Assembly (NCBI RefSeq): GCF_001613165.1
Contig: NZ_BDBV01000033.1
Location: 1-64,000 of the forward strand
From: Nocardia mexicana NBRC 108244
GTDB lineage: Bacteria > Actinomycetota > Actinomycetes > Mycobacteriales > Mycobacteriaceae
Direction of reading: 5' to 3'
Length of the DNA stretch: 64,000 bases
Both the position numbers and the translations under genes were made by a program. How positions within the stretch are numbered: position 1 is the stretch's first letter; every line of letters starts with the position of its first letter. Shown here piece by piece: positions 7,210-16,713 of this stretch. The notes beneath the pieces are model-generated. The model worked only from the letters and a program-made list of their open reading frames with translations. It was not told where the DNA came from and made no database searches.

Positions 7210-8076
7210 ATGATCGACGCTGCGGAGCCTGTGGCGGGGGAGGCTGGTCGCTCCGCGGCCCGTGAGATCAAGAACTGGGCGGGCGGGTATCTGCGCCGCC
7301 ACCCCGGTGCGTCGCTGGAAACCGTTGGGGGGCAATTCGTTCTGGGTGTTCGTGCCATCCAGTACCTGTTCGTCGACATCGCCCGGGGCCGGTTCCCGTT
7401 CCGCGAGTTCGTCCAGCAGGCCGTGTTCATGGCCAAGACCGCCTACATCCCGACCATCGCGGTGGCGCTGCCGATCAGCGCGACCATGTCGATCCAGTTC
7501 GGGCTGCTGGCCGGTCAGGTCGGGGCGACGTCGCTGGCCGGCGCCGCCGGCGGCCTGGCGGTGATCCGGCAGGCCGCACCGCTGGTCACGGCCATCCTGC
7601 TGGCGGCCGCCGTGGGCTCGGCCATCTGCTCGGATCTCGGCGCGCGCAAGATCCGCGAGGAGATCGACGCCATGGAGGTGATGGGCGTCTCGGCGCTGCG
7701 TGCGCTCGTGGTGCCGCGGCTGGCGGCCGGGGTCGTCGTCGCCATCGGGCTGACGGGCCTGAGCTCCTTCGTCGGCTTCCTCGCCGGATATCTGTTCAAC
7801 GTCTACATCCAGGACGGCACGCCGGGCAGCTATCTGGCCACGTTCTCGTCGTTCGCCAGGGTGGGCGACCTGTACCTGGCGATGGTGAAGGCCGTGGTGT
7901 TCGGCGTGATCGTCACCGTCGTCTCGTGCGAGAAGGGGCTGAACGCCAAGGGCGGCCCGGGCGGCGTCGCCAACTCCGTCAACGCGGCCGTGGTCGCCTC
8001 GATCATCATGCTGATGCTGGTGAACGCGGGTTTCACCGAGCTGTACACGATCCTGTTCCCGAGGACGACGCTGTGA
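7210..8076 (+). CDS. yrbEA: YrbE/MlaE-family permease, first subunit of an Mce transporter
   Basis: 288 residues and several membrane segments. It is a permease subunit of an Mce ABC-type importer for lipids or sterols. Family features are the segment SDLGARKIREEIDAMEVMGV, which includes the EExDA coupling motif that contacts the MceG ATPase, and KGGPGGVANSVN near the C-terminus. No ATPase gene is in the window; MceG is usually encoded elsewhere. The ATG at 7210 has GGAGG 5 bp away; a GTG at 7168 also has a GAGGAGG and would add 14 residues. First gene of an operon to 16614. Confidence 0.92.
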   Translation: MIDAAEPVAGEAGRSAAREIKNWAGGYLRRHPGASLETVGGQFVLGVRAIQYLFVDIARGRFPFREFVQQAVFMAKTAYIPTIAVALPISATMSIQFGLLAGQVGATSLAGAAGGLAVIRQAAPLVTAILLAAAVGSAICSDLGARKIREEIDAMEVMGVSALRALVVPRLAAGVVVAIGLTGLSSFVGFLAGYLFNVYIQDGTPGSYLATFSSFARVGDLYLAMVKAVVFGVIVTVVSCEKGLNAKGGPGGVANSVNAAVVASIIMLMLVNAGFTELYTILFPRTTL

Positions 8077-8930
8077 TGGCCTCGCGCTACTACCCACCGG
8101 GGATCCGGCCGGTCGCGGTCGCCGCGGCCGCGGTGTCGAATCCCATTGCGCGCCTGGGGTATATGGCCACCTTCTTCCTTCGCGTGCTGGGCGGCATCCC
8201 CGTGGTGCTGCGGCACTATCGCGCCGAATTCCTGAAGATGCTGTCGAACGTCACGTGGGGAAACGGCTCCATCGTCGTCGGCGGCGGCACCGGGCAGGTC
8301 ATCCTGGTGCTCGGCGCGGCGGCCGGCGCCATCGTCGGAATCGAGGGCTTCAGCGCGCTGAAACTGCTCGGCATGGCGCCCGCCACCGGCATGATCGCCT
8401 CCACGGCCGCCACCCGCGAACTGGCCCCGATCATGGCGTCGATCGCCTTCGCCGCGCAGGCGGGCTGCCGGTTCACCGCGCAGCTCGGTTCCATGCGCAT
8501 CGCCGAGGAGATCGACGCGCTCGACGCGATCGCCATCCGCCCGATCCCGTACCTGGTCACCACGCGGATGCTGGCCTCGATCGTGGCGATGGTGCCGCTG
8601 TATCTGGCCTGCCTGGCGTTCAGCTACCTGGCGGTCGAGATCGTCGTCGGCCTGTCGGGCGGGCAGTCGCCGGGCACGTACGAGCACTACTTCCGGCTCG
8701 TGCTCAGCGGCACGGACATCCTCTATTCCCTGTCGAAGGCGGTCGTCTTCGTCATCCTCACCACGACGATCCAGTGCTACTTCGGTTTCTACGCCTCCGG
8801 CGGCCCCCAGGGCGTCGGCGTGGCGGCCGGGCGCGCGATGCGCGCCAGCATCACCGTGATGATCTTCGTGAACCTGCTCATGACGATGACCCTGTGGGGC
8901 TTCGATTCCGGCGCGAGAATCAGTGGGTGA
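8076..8930 (+). CDS. yrbEB: YrbE/MlaE-family permease, second subunit of an Mce transporter
   Basis: 284 residues, paralogous to the preceding permease. It includes GSMRIAEEIDALDAI (the EExDA coupling motif) and several hydrophobic segments. It probably forms a heterodimeric membrane channel with the first YrbE. The ATG shares one base with the TGA of yrbEA (TGATG), typical of translational coupling; the frame is open upstream to 7926 but that part is a shadow of yrbEA. Confidence 0.92.
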   Translation: MASRYYPPGIRPVAVAAAAVSNPIARLGYMATFFLRVLGGIPVVLRHYRAEFLKMLSNVTWGNGSIVVGGGTGQVILVLGAAAGAIVGIEGFSALKLLGMAPATGMIASTAATRELAPIMASIAFAAQAGCRFTAQLGSMRIAEEIDALDAIAIRPIPYLVTTRMLASIVAMVPLYLACLAFSYLAVEIVVGLSGGQSPGTYEHYFRLVLSGTDILYSLSKAVVFVILTTTIQCYFGFYASGGPQGVGVAAGRAMRASITVMIFVNLLMTMTLWGFDSGARISG

Positions 8931-8936
8931 CAACAG

Positions 8937-10286
8937 ATGTCGATTGCGTTCGAATCGGACGGCAAGGTGTTGCCCAACTGGAACCTGCTGCTGCGGGGGA
9001 TAGTGTTCCTGGCGGTCGCAAGCGTCGTCGGCGGGCTGATGCTGGCCAGATCCCAGGGTGCGTTCCGCGAAACCGTGCGCGTCACGGCGGAACTGGTGAA
9101 TGTGGGTGACGGCCTGCCCGCGAAATCGGATGTGAAGTATCAGGGCGTGCTGGTCGGCCAGGTCGACAGCGTCACCCCGTCCACCGACGGCGGGCCCAAC
9201 CACGTACACATCGACCTGAAACCCGGTTACCTGCAGGGCATTCCGGCCACCGTGACCGCCCGCGTCGTCCCGAGCAATGTCTTCGCCGTGCCGTCGATCC
9301 AGCTGGTCTACAACGGCCGCGGGGCACCCCTGGCCGCGGGCGGGCGCATCGCCGAGGACCACAGCCAGGAGACGGTCCGGCTGCAGACCTCACTCACGGC
9401 ACTGAGCCGGATCGCCGCCGCCGCGGGGCGTTCCGGCTCCGAACCGGCGCTGGGCATCCTGGCCGTCGTCGAGCGGGCCACGGCCGGGCACGGGGAGCAG
9501 GCGGTCCGGGCGGGCGCCGAACTGACCCGGATCTCCCAGGCGCTGAACGCCTCGATGGCTCCGGACGGGACGGGTTCGACGCTCGACGCGCTGTCGCAGG
9601 CCCTCGCCGGGCTGCGCACCTCGGCACCGGATCTGCTCGGCGCCGTGCACAACGCGGTCGCGCCGATGCGCGCGGTGGCGGAGCGCCGCGATCAGCTGGC
9701 CACGCTGCTGACCGGCGGGCTGACCACCTCCGCAACCGTGGCGACCGGGCTCGAGAATCGCACCGGGACCATCACCGACGTCACCGGCAAACTCGGCCCG
9801 GTGCTCGGCACCATCGCCGACGGGAGCCCGAACTTCACGCAGATGGCCACCTCGCAGACCCAGATGGCCTACACCTTCATCAAGCTCTGGGACGAGGGGG
9901 ACCAGAACATGACGGCGAAGATCATCCTGGAACTCACGCCGCACCGGCAGTACACGCGCGCCGACTGCCCGCGCTACGGCGACCTGGAGGCGCCCAGCTG
10001 CCGCACCGGGCCGCCCGGCGACACCACCATCATCGGTCCCACTGCGGCGCCGGTGGACGCTCCTATGCTGATCGGCGGGAACGTCGGCGCCACCGGCAGC
10101 CCGCAGGAGCAGGCGCGGATCGCCGCGATCCTCGGCGGGCAGCCCAATGCCGCGGCCGACATCCTGTTCGGGCCGCTGCTGCGCGGTAACGACGCGAAAG
10201 TGTCTCCGGCACTGGGCGATCCACCGCCGCCGCCGGCCGTCGTGCCGCCTCCGGGACTGCCCGCACTGCCGGGGGTACCGCGATGA
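8937..10286 (+). CDS. mceA: Mce family protein, A position
   Basis: 449 residues. One N-terminal membrane anchor (about residues 18-40, LLLRGIVFLAVASVVGGLML), then an MCE/MlaD beta-barrel domain (about 45-125, with SDVKYQGVLVGQVDSV), a long helical region and a Pro-rich tail. Mce proteins form a hexameric tube that carries hydrophobic substrates from the outer layer to the YrbE permease. Two cysteines near the C-terminus (DCPRYG, SCRTG) may form a disulfide. It begins 6 bp after yrbEB and overlaps mceB by 4 bp. Confidence 0.9.
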   Translation: MSIAFESDGKVLPNWNLLLRGIVFLAVASVVGGLMLARSQGAFRETVRVTAELVNVGDGLPAKSDVKYQGVLVGQVDSVTPSTDGGPNHVHIDLKPGYLQGIPATVTARVVPSNVFAVPSIQLVYNGRGAPLAAGGRIAEDHSQETVRLQTSLTALSRIAAAAGRSGSEPALGILAVVERATAGHGEQAVRAGAELTRISQALNASMAPDGTGSTLDALSQALAGLRTSAPDLLGAVHNAVAPMRAVAERRDQLATLLTGGLTTSATVATGLENRTGTITDVTGKLGPVLGTIADGSPNFTQMATSQTQMAYTFIKLWDEGDQNMTAKIILELTPHRQYTRADCPRYGDLEAPSCRTGPPGDTTIIGPTAAPVDAPMLIGGNVGATGSPQEQARIAAILGGQPNAAADILFGPLLRGNDAKVSPALGDPPPPPAVVPPPGLPALPGVPR

Positions 10287-11320
10287 GCTACCGCAAGCCG
10301 CTGGCCGGGCTGATCCTTTTCCTGGTGGTCTCGATCGGGCTGACCTGGACGATGTATGTCACGCTGTCGCGCAGCGTGAGCGGCGAAACCGACAGCTACT
10401 CCGCGATATTCACCGATGTGTCCGGACTGCATGCGGGCGACGACGTGCGCATGGCCGGGGTTCGGGTGGGCCGGGTGGAATCCGTCGACCTCGACGGCGT
10501 CCGCGCGAGGGTGACCTTCGAGGTCCAGCGCGGACAGCCGCTGTACGGGAATACGGCGGCATCGGTCACCTATCAGAATCTCATCGGGCAGCGCTATCTC
10601 GGACTGTCGCTGCGCGACTTCGGCGATCCGCAGGCGCTGCGGCCGGGCGGCCGGATCCCGCTGGAGCACACCGAGCCCTCGTTCGATATCTCCAAGCTGC
10701 TCAACGGATTCGAGCCGCTGTTCAGCGTGCTCGACCCGCAGCAGGTCGACAACATCAGCACGGCGGTGGTCCGGGCGCTGCAGGGCGACGACGGCGCGAT
10801 CACCACCCTGATCGCCGAAACCGCCTCGCTGGCACAGGCTTTCGCGGGTCCGGATCAGATCCTGGGGCAGGTCATCGACAATCTCAGCGGCGTGGTCGGG
10901 GACCTGATGCGGCAGAGCGGCAACCTGAGAACGGTGCTGCAGCAGACCCGCCGGATCTTCGACGGCCTGGCGCAGCAGCGCGATCAGCTGTTCGGGCAGA
11001 TCGACGCGATCTCCGGAACGCTGGGCCGGGCCGCGGAGGTGGTGCGCGGCGCGAGCCCGGCGCTGAACCAGTTCGTCGATCGCGAACCGGGTTTCGCCCA
11101 GCACTTCATCGACAACAAGGACAAGTTCGGGACCGTGGGTTTCAACCTGCCGTACATGTTGAAGGGCCTGGCCCGCATCACCGGTAACGGCGCCTACCTC
11201 GACGCCTACGTGTGTGACGTCACGGTGAGCATGATCCCGGGGATCGACCCGTTGATGGCGGCGATCCTCGGGATGACAACGCCCAGCGGCCATTCCGAGA
11301 ACTCGGGGATCTGCAGGTGA
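10283..11320 (+). CDS. mceB: Mce family protein, B position
   Basis: 345 residues. N-terminal anchor (LAGLILFLVVSIGLTWTMYV), MCE domain with GDDVRMAGVRVGRVESV and the conserved LIGQRYLGL segment, then a helical needle region and a C-terminal CDVTVSMIPG stretch with conserved cysteines. Start ATGA overlaps the mceA stop. It is part of the six-subunit Mce complex with its neighbours. Confidence 0.9.
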   Translation: MSYRKPLAGLILFLVVSIGLTWTMYVTLSRSVSGETDSYSAIFTDVSGLHAGDDVRMAGVRVGRVESVDLDGVRARVTFEVQRGQPLYGNTAASVTYQNLIGQRYLGLSLRDFGDPQALRPGGRIPLEHTEPSFDISKLLNGFEPLFSVLDPQQVDNISTAVVRALQGDDGAITTLIAETASLAQAFAGPDQILGQVIDNLSGVVGDLMRQSGNLRTVLQQTRRIFDGLAQQRDQLFGQIDAISGTLGRAAEVVRGASPALNQFVDREPGFAQHFIDNKDKFGTVGFNLPYMLKGLARITGNGAYLDAYVCDVTVSMIPGIDPLMAAILGMTTPSGHSENSGICR

Positions 11321-11327
11321 GGCGGCA

Positions 11328-12380
11328 ATGGTGAAGCTACCCGGGCGAATTCGACCGCACGACCGTAGGCGGCCCCTCGAGGAGATGAGCAAACTACGGA
11401 TCGGCCTTGTCGCGGTCACCGTGCTGGCGGTGGTCGTGGCGGTGACGGTGTTCGTCAACTCGCTGCACGTCGGCGACGAGACCTACCGGGCGGACTTCGC
11501 GCAGGCCGCCGGGCTGGGTGCGGGCGACGGCGTCACCCTCGCGGGCATCCAGGTCGGCACCGTTACCGGAACCAAGCTGGCCGGGGACCACGTCGTGGTG
11601 ACCATGAAGCTGCAGCGCGACCTGCCGCTGGGTGCGGACACCGGGGCGGCGATCAAACTGACGACGCTGCTGGGTTCGCGCTACGTCGAACTCCGTCCCG
11701 CGGGTTCGGGCCGCCTGCACGACAATTCGATCGCCCTCGCGCGCACCGAGGTGCCCTACGACCTCGAGACCGCGCTGCAGAACGCGACGACGACCTTCAG
11801 CAGCATCGACGCCGACCGGGTCGCGCAGACGATGACCGCGCTGACCGATCAGCTGCGCGGCGCCCCGGCGCTGGTGCCCGAGACGCTGCGCGATATGAAG
11901 ACGCTCGCGGCGGTGATCGGCGACCGCCGCGCGCAGCTCGGTCAGCTGCTGACCAGCACCGATCAGGTGACCACGCTGCTGCGCGAACAGCAGGACGAGT
12001 TGGCGGGGATGGTTGTCCAGGGCCGGAATGTGCTGCAGGAGCTCATCTCCCGGCAGCAGGCCGTGGTGGGACTGCTCGACGCCGCGACCGGCCTGGTGCA
12101 GCAGCTGCAGCCGATCGCGGTGGACGACCAGCCCGAAATACAGCAGCTGCTCGACAATCTGGCGCAGATGACGGGGATGATCGCCGGTCACGACGATCTG
12201 CTGCGCAACATCCTGCAGATCCTGCCGGTGCCGTGGCGGCTGTTCGCGAACGCCACCGGCACCGGCCAGGAGCTGGTCGGCAACGGGCCCGACGGCGCGT
12301 TCATCGACTCCTTCATGTGCGCGCTGAGCGGATACGCGCAGCAGGTGAACCGGCCCACGTACTTTCAGGACTGCAAATGA
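11328..12380 (+). CDS. mceC: Mce family protein, C position
   Basis: 350 residues. A basic N-terminal tail precedes the anchor (LRIGLVAVTVLAVVVAVTVFV), then comes the MCE domain (GDGVTLAGIQVGTVTG, LLGSRYVEL) and a long Gln/Leu-rich coiled-coil region. Cysteines close to the C-terminus (FMCALSG, FQDCK) match the family pattern. An in-frame ATG about 20 codons downstream (MSKLRIG) would give a shorter N-terminus; both are possible. Confidence 0.9.
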   Translation: MVKLPGRIRPHDRRRPLEEMSKLRIGLVAVTVLAVVVAVTVFVNSLHVGDETYRADFAQAAGLGAGDGVTLAGIQVGTVTGTKLAGDHVVVTMKLQRDLPLGADTGAAIKLTTLLGSRYVELRPAGSGRLHDNSIALARTEVPYDLETALQNATTTFSSIDADRVAQTMTALTDQLRGAPALVPETLRDMKTLAAVIGDRRAQLGQLLTSTDQVTTLLREQQDELAGMVVQGRNVLQELISRQQAVVGLLDAATGLVQQLQPIAVDDQPEIQQLLDNLAQMTGMIAGHDDLLRNILQILPVPWRLFANATGTGQELVGNGPDGAFIDSFMCALSGYAQQVNRPTYFQDCK

Positions 12381-13492
12381 GTGGCGTGATCCGCGGGGTG
12401 AAGCTGGTGGCCCTCGCGCTGCTGGGCGCGGTCGTGGCCGGATGTTCCGGCGGCCCGCTCGGCGGCCTCACCGATACCACCCACACCGTGACCGCGCAGT
12501 TCCGGAACGCCAACGGCCTCTACGCCGGCAATCCGGTGTCGGTGCTGGGCATGCGGATCGGCAAGGTCACCGAGATCCGGCCGCGGGGCTCGCACGTGGA
12601 CGTGACCATGGACGTCGACAAGTGGGTCGCGATTCCGGCCGACGCCCAGGCGGTCACGGTCTCGGATTCGGTGCTGACCGATCGGCACATCGAATTCACC
12701 CCGGTCTACCGCGGCGGCCCGGTGCTGCCCGATCACGCCGTCCTGGGCCTGGACCGCACCCGGACCCCGGTGGAGTTCGACAGCCTGCTCGCGATGGCCG
12801 ACCAGCTCTCGAACTCGTTGGGCGCCACCGGCAACGGACAGGGGCCGGTCGCCGGACTGCTCGATGTGGGATCGCAGATCGCCGCCGGTAACGGCAACAC
12901 CCTGCGCGAGGCGATGACCGAACTGTCGCGGGCGCTGCAACTCGGCCCGGACAACGGGGAGGCCACCCGCGCCGCCGTGACGAAGATCGTCGGGAATCTC
13001 GATGCCCTCACCGCCGCCGCGGCCCGCAACGATCAGGCGTTGCGCGACTTCGGTTCCGGCGTCCACACGCTCAGCGACATCCTGGCCGACCAGAACCTGG
13101 GCGGCGGTGACACCGGCGCGAAGCTCAACCAGATCGTCACGCAGATGACCGAGCTGCTGGAACGCAACCGGGGCACCCTGCAGCACCTGTCGGGCAATGC
13201 GAATACCATGACGAAGTCGATGGCGGACTACGACGACAATCTCGCCGAATTCCTCGACGTCTTCCCGCTCGTGACCGACAACGCCTACAACGCCATCGAT
13301 CCGAACACCCGCGCACTGCGCGGCACCGTCAGCCTGGACAAGTTCCTGCTGGACGGGCAGATGCTGAAGTCGGTGTGCAATCTGCTGGGCCTGCGGGAAC
13401 TCGGCTGCGCGACCGGGACCGCGCGCGATATGGGCCCGGATTTCGGAATCGGCCAGATGCTCGCCGTGATCGCGGGCGCACCGCCGAAATAG
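12377..13492 (+). CDS. mceD: Mce family protein, D position, with a lipoprotein signal
   Basis: 371 residues. The N-terminus MSGVIRGVKLVALALLGAVVAGCSGG is a signal peptide with the lipobox VAGC, so the mature protein should be lipid-anchored at Cys23. The MCE domain (GNPVSVLGMRIGKVTEI) and helical region follow. In well-studied mce operons the lipoprotein is the E subunit, so a second one at the D position is worth noting. ATG 12377 overlaps the mceC stop by 4 bp; the open frame upstream to 12233 is a shadow. Confidence 0.88.
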   Translation: MSGVIRGVKLVALALLGAVVAGCSGGPLGGLTDTTHTVTAQFRNANGLYAGNPVSVLGMRIGKVTEIRPRGSHVDVTMDVDKWVAIPADAQAVTVSDSVLTDRHIEFTPVYRGGPVLPDHAVLGLDRTRTPVEFDSLLAMADQLSNSLGATGNGQGPVAGLLDVGSQIAAGNGNTLREAMTELSRALQLGPDNGEATRAAVTKIVGNLDALTAAAARNDQALRDFGSGVHTLSDILADQNLGGGDTGAKLNQIVTQMTELLERNRGTLQHLSGNANTMTKSMADYDDNLAEFLDVFPLVTDNAYNAIDPNTRALRGTVSLDKFLLDGQMLKSVCNLLGLRELGCATGTARDMGPDFGIGQMLAVIAGAPPK

Positions 13493-13507
13493 CAGGGATG
13501 ACGAAGT

Positions 13508-14611
13508 ATGAGAACGAGATTCGGATCACGGCATCTTCTCCTCGGAACCGTTGCGGCGGTGGCGGTATCGGCCACCGGATGCTCGGTGAGCCTGGACCGG
13601 CTGCCGTTGCCCGCGCCGGGCGTCGAGGGCTATTCGCTCACAGCCACTTTCGCCAACGCGCTCAACCTTCCGACCAAGGCGAAGGTCCGGCTCAACGGCG
13701 CCGATATCGGCCAGGTCGAATCGATGCGGGCCCGGGACTACACGGCCGTGGTGACCATGCGCATTCAGTCCGGCGTGCCGCTGCTCGCGGGCACCACCGC
13801 CGAACTGCGCTCCGCGACACCGATGGGCGACGTCTTCGTCGCGCTGACGCCACCTGCTCGCCCCGACCCCGCCGCCCCGAATCTCGGTGACGGCGCGAGC
13901 ATTCCGCTGCAGTCGACCGCCGCGGCGGCGACCATCGAGGAGGTGCTCACCCGGGCCGCCCTGCTGGTCAACGGCGGCGCCATCGAGAACATGACGAGCC
14001 TGGCGAACAGCCTCGGCGAGGCGGTCGGGGGCCGCGGCGACCGGCTCGCCACCATGATCCGCGAGACCCGCGACCTCGTGCACAATCTCGCGGCCCGGTC
14101 CGACCGCATCCGCGAAATCCTCGTGAGCACAGGCGATCTGAGTACGACCCTGGCCGGACAGCGATCGGACGTGACCGATGCGATCGCCGCGGCCGGGCCC
14201 GCACTGCAGGCGATCGGCGACAACACCCGGAACATCGTGGATCTCGTCGGGCAGGTGCACCGGATCACCGGGCAGCTGGCGAAGTTTCCGTCGATTCAGG
14301 GCACCAACGACCGCAGCCTGATCGAGTCGGTGAACAAGGTGGCCGAGGGCCTGAACACCGCGTCGAACACCCCGTCGGCGAATCTCAACGGGCTACTGGC
14401 GCTGATTCCCCTGATCATGAAGGTGACGAACGCGTCGTCCGCGCACGTGAACGTCGATATCGCCAAGCTCGCTTTCGGCACGGTGCCCGATCCGAACACC
14501 CCCGTCGACTCCGGCGCCAGGCCACCGGACGCCACCGACTGGGTGAACTTCGTCGGATCGCTGTCGTACACCCTCAACCGTCTGAAGGACAGAGTCGAGC
14601 CGGGCCGATGA
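13508..14611 (+). CDS. mceE: Mce family lipoprotein, E position
   Basis: 367 residues. A signal peptide with lipobox SATGC (Cys25) is followed by the SLDRLPLPAPGV segment that is typical of LprK/MceE proteins, then an MCE domain (KAKVRLNGADIGQVESM) and an Asn/Leu-rich helical region. It should be the extracytoplasmic lipoprotein subunit of the transporter. Ends overlapping mceF by 4 bp. Confidence 0.9.
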   Translation: MRTRFGSRHLLLGTVAAVAVSATGCSVSLDRLPLPAPGVEGYSLTATFANALNLPTKAKVRLNGADIGQVESMRARDYTAVVTMRIQSGVPLLAGTTAELRSATPMGDVFVALTPPARPDPAAPNLGDGASIPLQSTAAAATIEEVLTRAALLVNGGAIENMTSLANSLGEAVGGRGDRLATMIRETRDLVHNLAARSDRIREILVSTGDLSTTLAGQRSDVTDAIAAAGPALQAIGDNTRNIVDLVGQVHRITGQLAKFPSIQGTNDRSLIESVNKVAEGLNTASNTPSANLNGLLALIPLIMKVTNASSAHVNVDIAKLAFGTVPDPNTPVDSGARPPDATDWVNFVGSLSYTLNRLKDRVEPGR

Positions 14612-15879
14612 AGTCAGCCGTGGGAAACGTGATCCTGGAACCGCCCGCGCGGGCGCTGGTCTTCTCGGCGCGGCTGCTGTCGCGCCATCGCGTGCTGACC
14701 TCGTGCCTGGGCCTGCTGCTCGTGCTGGTCCTCGGGATCGGGTACCTGCTGCTGGGATCGTTGCAGGTCAACCCCCTCCAATCGCAGTATCGGGTGCGCG
14801 TCGAACTCGCGCAGTCCGGCGGCCTGCTGCCCGACCAGGACGTGACGCTGCGCGGCGTGCGGGTGGGCCGCGTGCGGTCGGTCGAGGTGGACGGCGACAA
14901 GGTGGTCGCCGTCGCCGCCATCGACTCCGGCGTGCGGATCCCGCGGAACGGGGACGTGCGGGTCTCGTCGCTGTCCGCGGTGGGGGAGCAGTTCCTGGAC
15001 TTCCTCCCCGCCGGCGGCGGCGGCCCGTATCTGGCCAACGGCGCCGTCGTCACTCCCGACCGCACCTCGACGCCGGTCACCATGGCCCAGGCGCTCGGCA
15101 GTATGAGTGGCACCCTGACGCAGATCGACCCGGCCCAGATCGAGGCCATCGTGCGCGAGATCGGCGCGGGGTCCGACGGTCCGCAGAGGCTGGCCGCCCT
15201 CGTCGACGGTGGGATGTTCCTGCTGTCGACACTGGATTCGGTGCTGCCGCAGACGGTTTCGCTGCTGCACAACAGCAAGGCGGTGCTCACCACGCTGGGC
15301 GACGTGGCGCCGGGACTGCGGGAGACCGCCGGGAATCTGGCGCGGACGGCGGCCGGTGTCGGCTCGATGACGGGCGGTTACGGGGCACTGGTCGACAATG
15401 CGCCGGATGCGTTGGCCGCGGCCGACGCGATCATCGCCGACAACTCGCCGACCATGGTGCAGCTACTGGGCAATCTGACCACCACGGCGCAGATGGCCTA
15501 CCTGCACATCCCGGCGCTGCGCGAATTCTTCTGGCCGCAGCAGCGCACCGGTTCGACGCTCGACGCCATCCATTCGGCCTTCCACGACGGGGCGGTGTGG
15601 GCGATCGTGAGCCCGTACCCGCGGTACGCGTGCGACTACGACCTGCCCCGCGATCCGGGGTCTGTTCCCGACTACCCGGAGCCGTTCCTGCACGCGCGCT
15701 GCACGAACCCGGATCCGTCGATCCTGCCGCGTGGCGCGGCCAACGCACCGCGCCCGCCCGGCGACAACACCGCCACCGCCCCGCCCGGTGCGGACCCGCT
15801 GCAGCGCGCGGACCCGACGCCGCCCGGGGCGTACACGATTCCCCCCGGCTACGGCGGCCCGTTCGTGCCGGGCGGCTAG
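14608..15879 (+). CDS. mceF: Mce family protein, F position
   Basis: 423 residues. Membrane anchor (VLTSCLGLLLVLVLGIGYLL), MCE domain (DQDVTLRGVRVGRVRSV, SSLSAVGEQFLDF), helical region, then a Cys-containing segment (YACDYDLP, ARCTNPDPS) and a Pro/Gly-rich C-terminal tail. It completes the A-F set. The MceF tail probably lies at the outer end of the complex. Confidence 0.9.
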   Translation: MKSAVGNVILEPPARALVFSARLLSRHRVLTSCLGLLLVLVLGIGYLLLGSLQVNPLQSQYRVRVELAQSGGLLPDQDVTLRGVRVGRVRSVEVDGDKVVAVAAIDSGVRIPRNGDVRVSSLSAVGEQFLDFLPAGGGGPYLANGAVVTPDRTSTPVTMAQALGSMSGTLTQIDPAQIEAIVREIGAGSDGPQRLAALVDGGMFLLSTLDSVLPQTVSLLHNSKAVLTTLGDVAPGLRETAGNLARTAAGVGSMTGGYGALVDNAPDALAAADAIIADNSPTMVQLLGNLTTTAQMAYLHIPALREFFWPQQRTGSTLDAIHSAFHDGAVWAIVSPYPRYACDYDLPRDPGSVPDYPEPFLHARCTNPDPSILPRGAANAPRPPGDNTATAPPGADPLQRADPTPPGAYTIPPGYGGPFVPGG

Positions 15880-15921
15880 CGCGCGGGAATCGACTGCGCG
15901 CGAGAGTGATTGGAGACGGCA

Positions 15922-16614
15922 ATGAAGAAGACGTCGGTGGTGACACCGGATCAGGAAGGCGGCTCGGTGCCGCCCGATACCCGGGGGGAGGCCGCCGATG
16001 AAACGGTGGGCGACTCCGGCGAAGCGGCCGTGCGGACCGGTGCCGGGGGCGATGCGGAAACCGGCGGGGCGAGTGTCGGCGATCTGACGCCGGCCGGGAG
16101 TGATATCGCCGTGCGGCACGGCCGATCGTGGCGCCGGTGGCTGCCGCGGCCGTTGACGGCGGTGCTGACCATGCTGCTGGCGGTGGCAGTAGTACTCGCC
16201 GTGGTCTTCGGCTGGAAGCTGGAGGACCGCAACGATCGCAACGAGGCGGGTCGCGCGGCACTCGCCGCCGCCCAGGACTACGCCGTCGCGCTCACCAGCA
16301 TCGACGCCTCCCGTATCGACGCCGATTTCGCGACGGTCCTGAACGGCGCGACGGGCCGATTCAAGGACATGTACAGCCAATCCTCCGGCCAGCTCAAACC
16401 GATGCTGCTGCAGGCGAAGTCGGTCAGCAAGGGCCGCGTCGTGGCCGCCGGCGTCCGGTCGGCGTCCGAAAACCAGGCCGTGGTCATGCTTTTCGTGGAC
16501 GCCGAGATCACCAACGTCACCAACCCCGAGCCTCGCATAGACCGCAACCGCATCCTGATGACCATGGACCGCGTCGACGGTCGCTGGCTGGCCTCCGAGG
16601 TCGAATTGCCGTAG
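15922..16614 (+). CDS. Mce-associated membrane protein
   Basis: 230 residues. An acidic, Gly-rich cytoplasmic N-terminus of about 75 residues precedes one membrane helix (LTAVLTMLLAVAVVLAVVF) and an outer domain with the pattern AAAQDYAVALTSIDASRIDADF, characteristic of Mce-associated (Mas) proteins that stabilise Mce complexes. ATG 15922 is preceded by GGAG at good spacing; an upstream TTG at 15910 is less likely. Last gene of the mce operon. The 99 bp to the next, convergent gene show no strong hairpin. Confidence 0.85.
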   Translation: MKKTSVVTPDQEGGSVPPDTRGEAADETVGDSGEAAVRTGAGGDAETGGASVGDLTPAGSDIAVRHGRSWRRWLPRPLTAVLTMLLAVAVVLAVVFGWKLEDRNDRNEAGRAALAAAQDYAVALTSIDASRIDADFATVLNGATGRFKDMYSQSSGQLKPMLLQAKSVSKGRVVAAGVRSASENQAVVMLFVDAEITNVTNPEPRIDRNRILMTMDRVDGRWLASEVELP

Positions 16615-16713
16615 GTCATGTCCAGGGACGCCGTCAGCGTCGCACCTCTCGACCCGGACATTGATCGCCACGAGACCTCCGCCGCCACCAGATCACGCAG
16701 ATCAGGCGCGGTC

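Noticed and set aside
16615..16713. Rho-independent terminator between the convergent mce and COX-like operons
   Set aside because: No strong GC hairpin followed by a T-run was seen in either direction.
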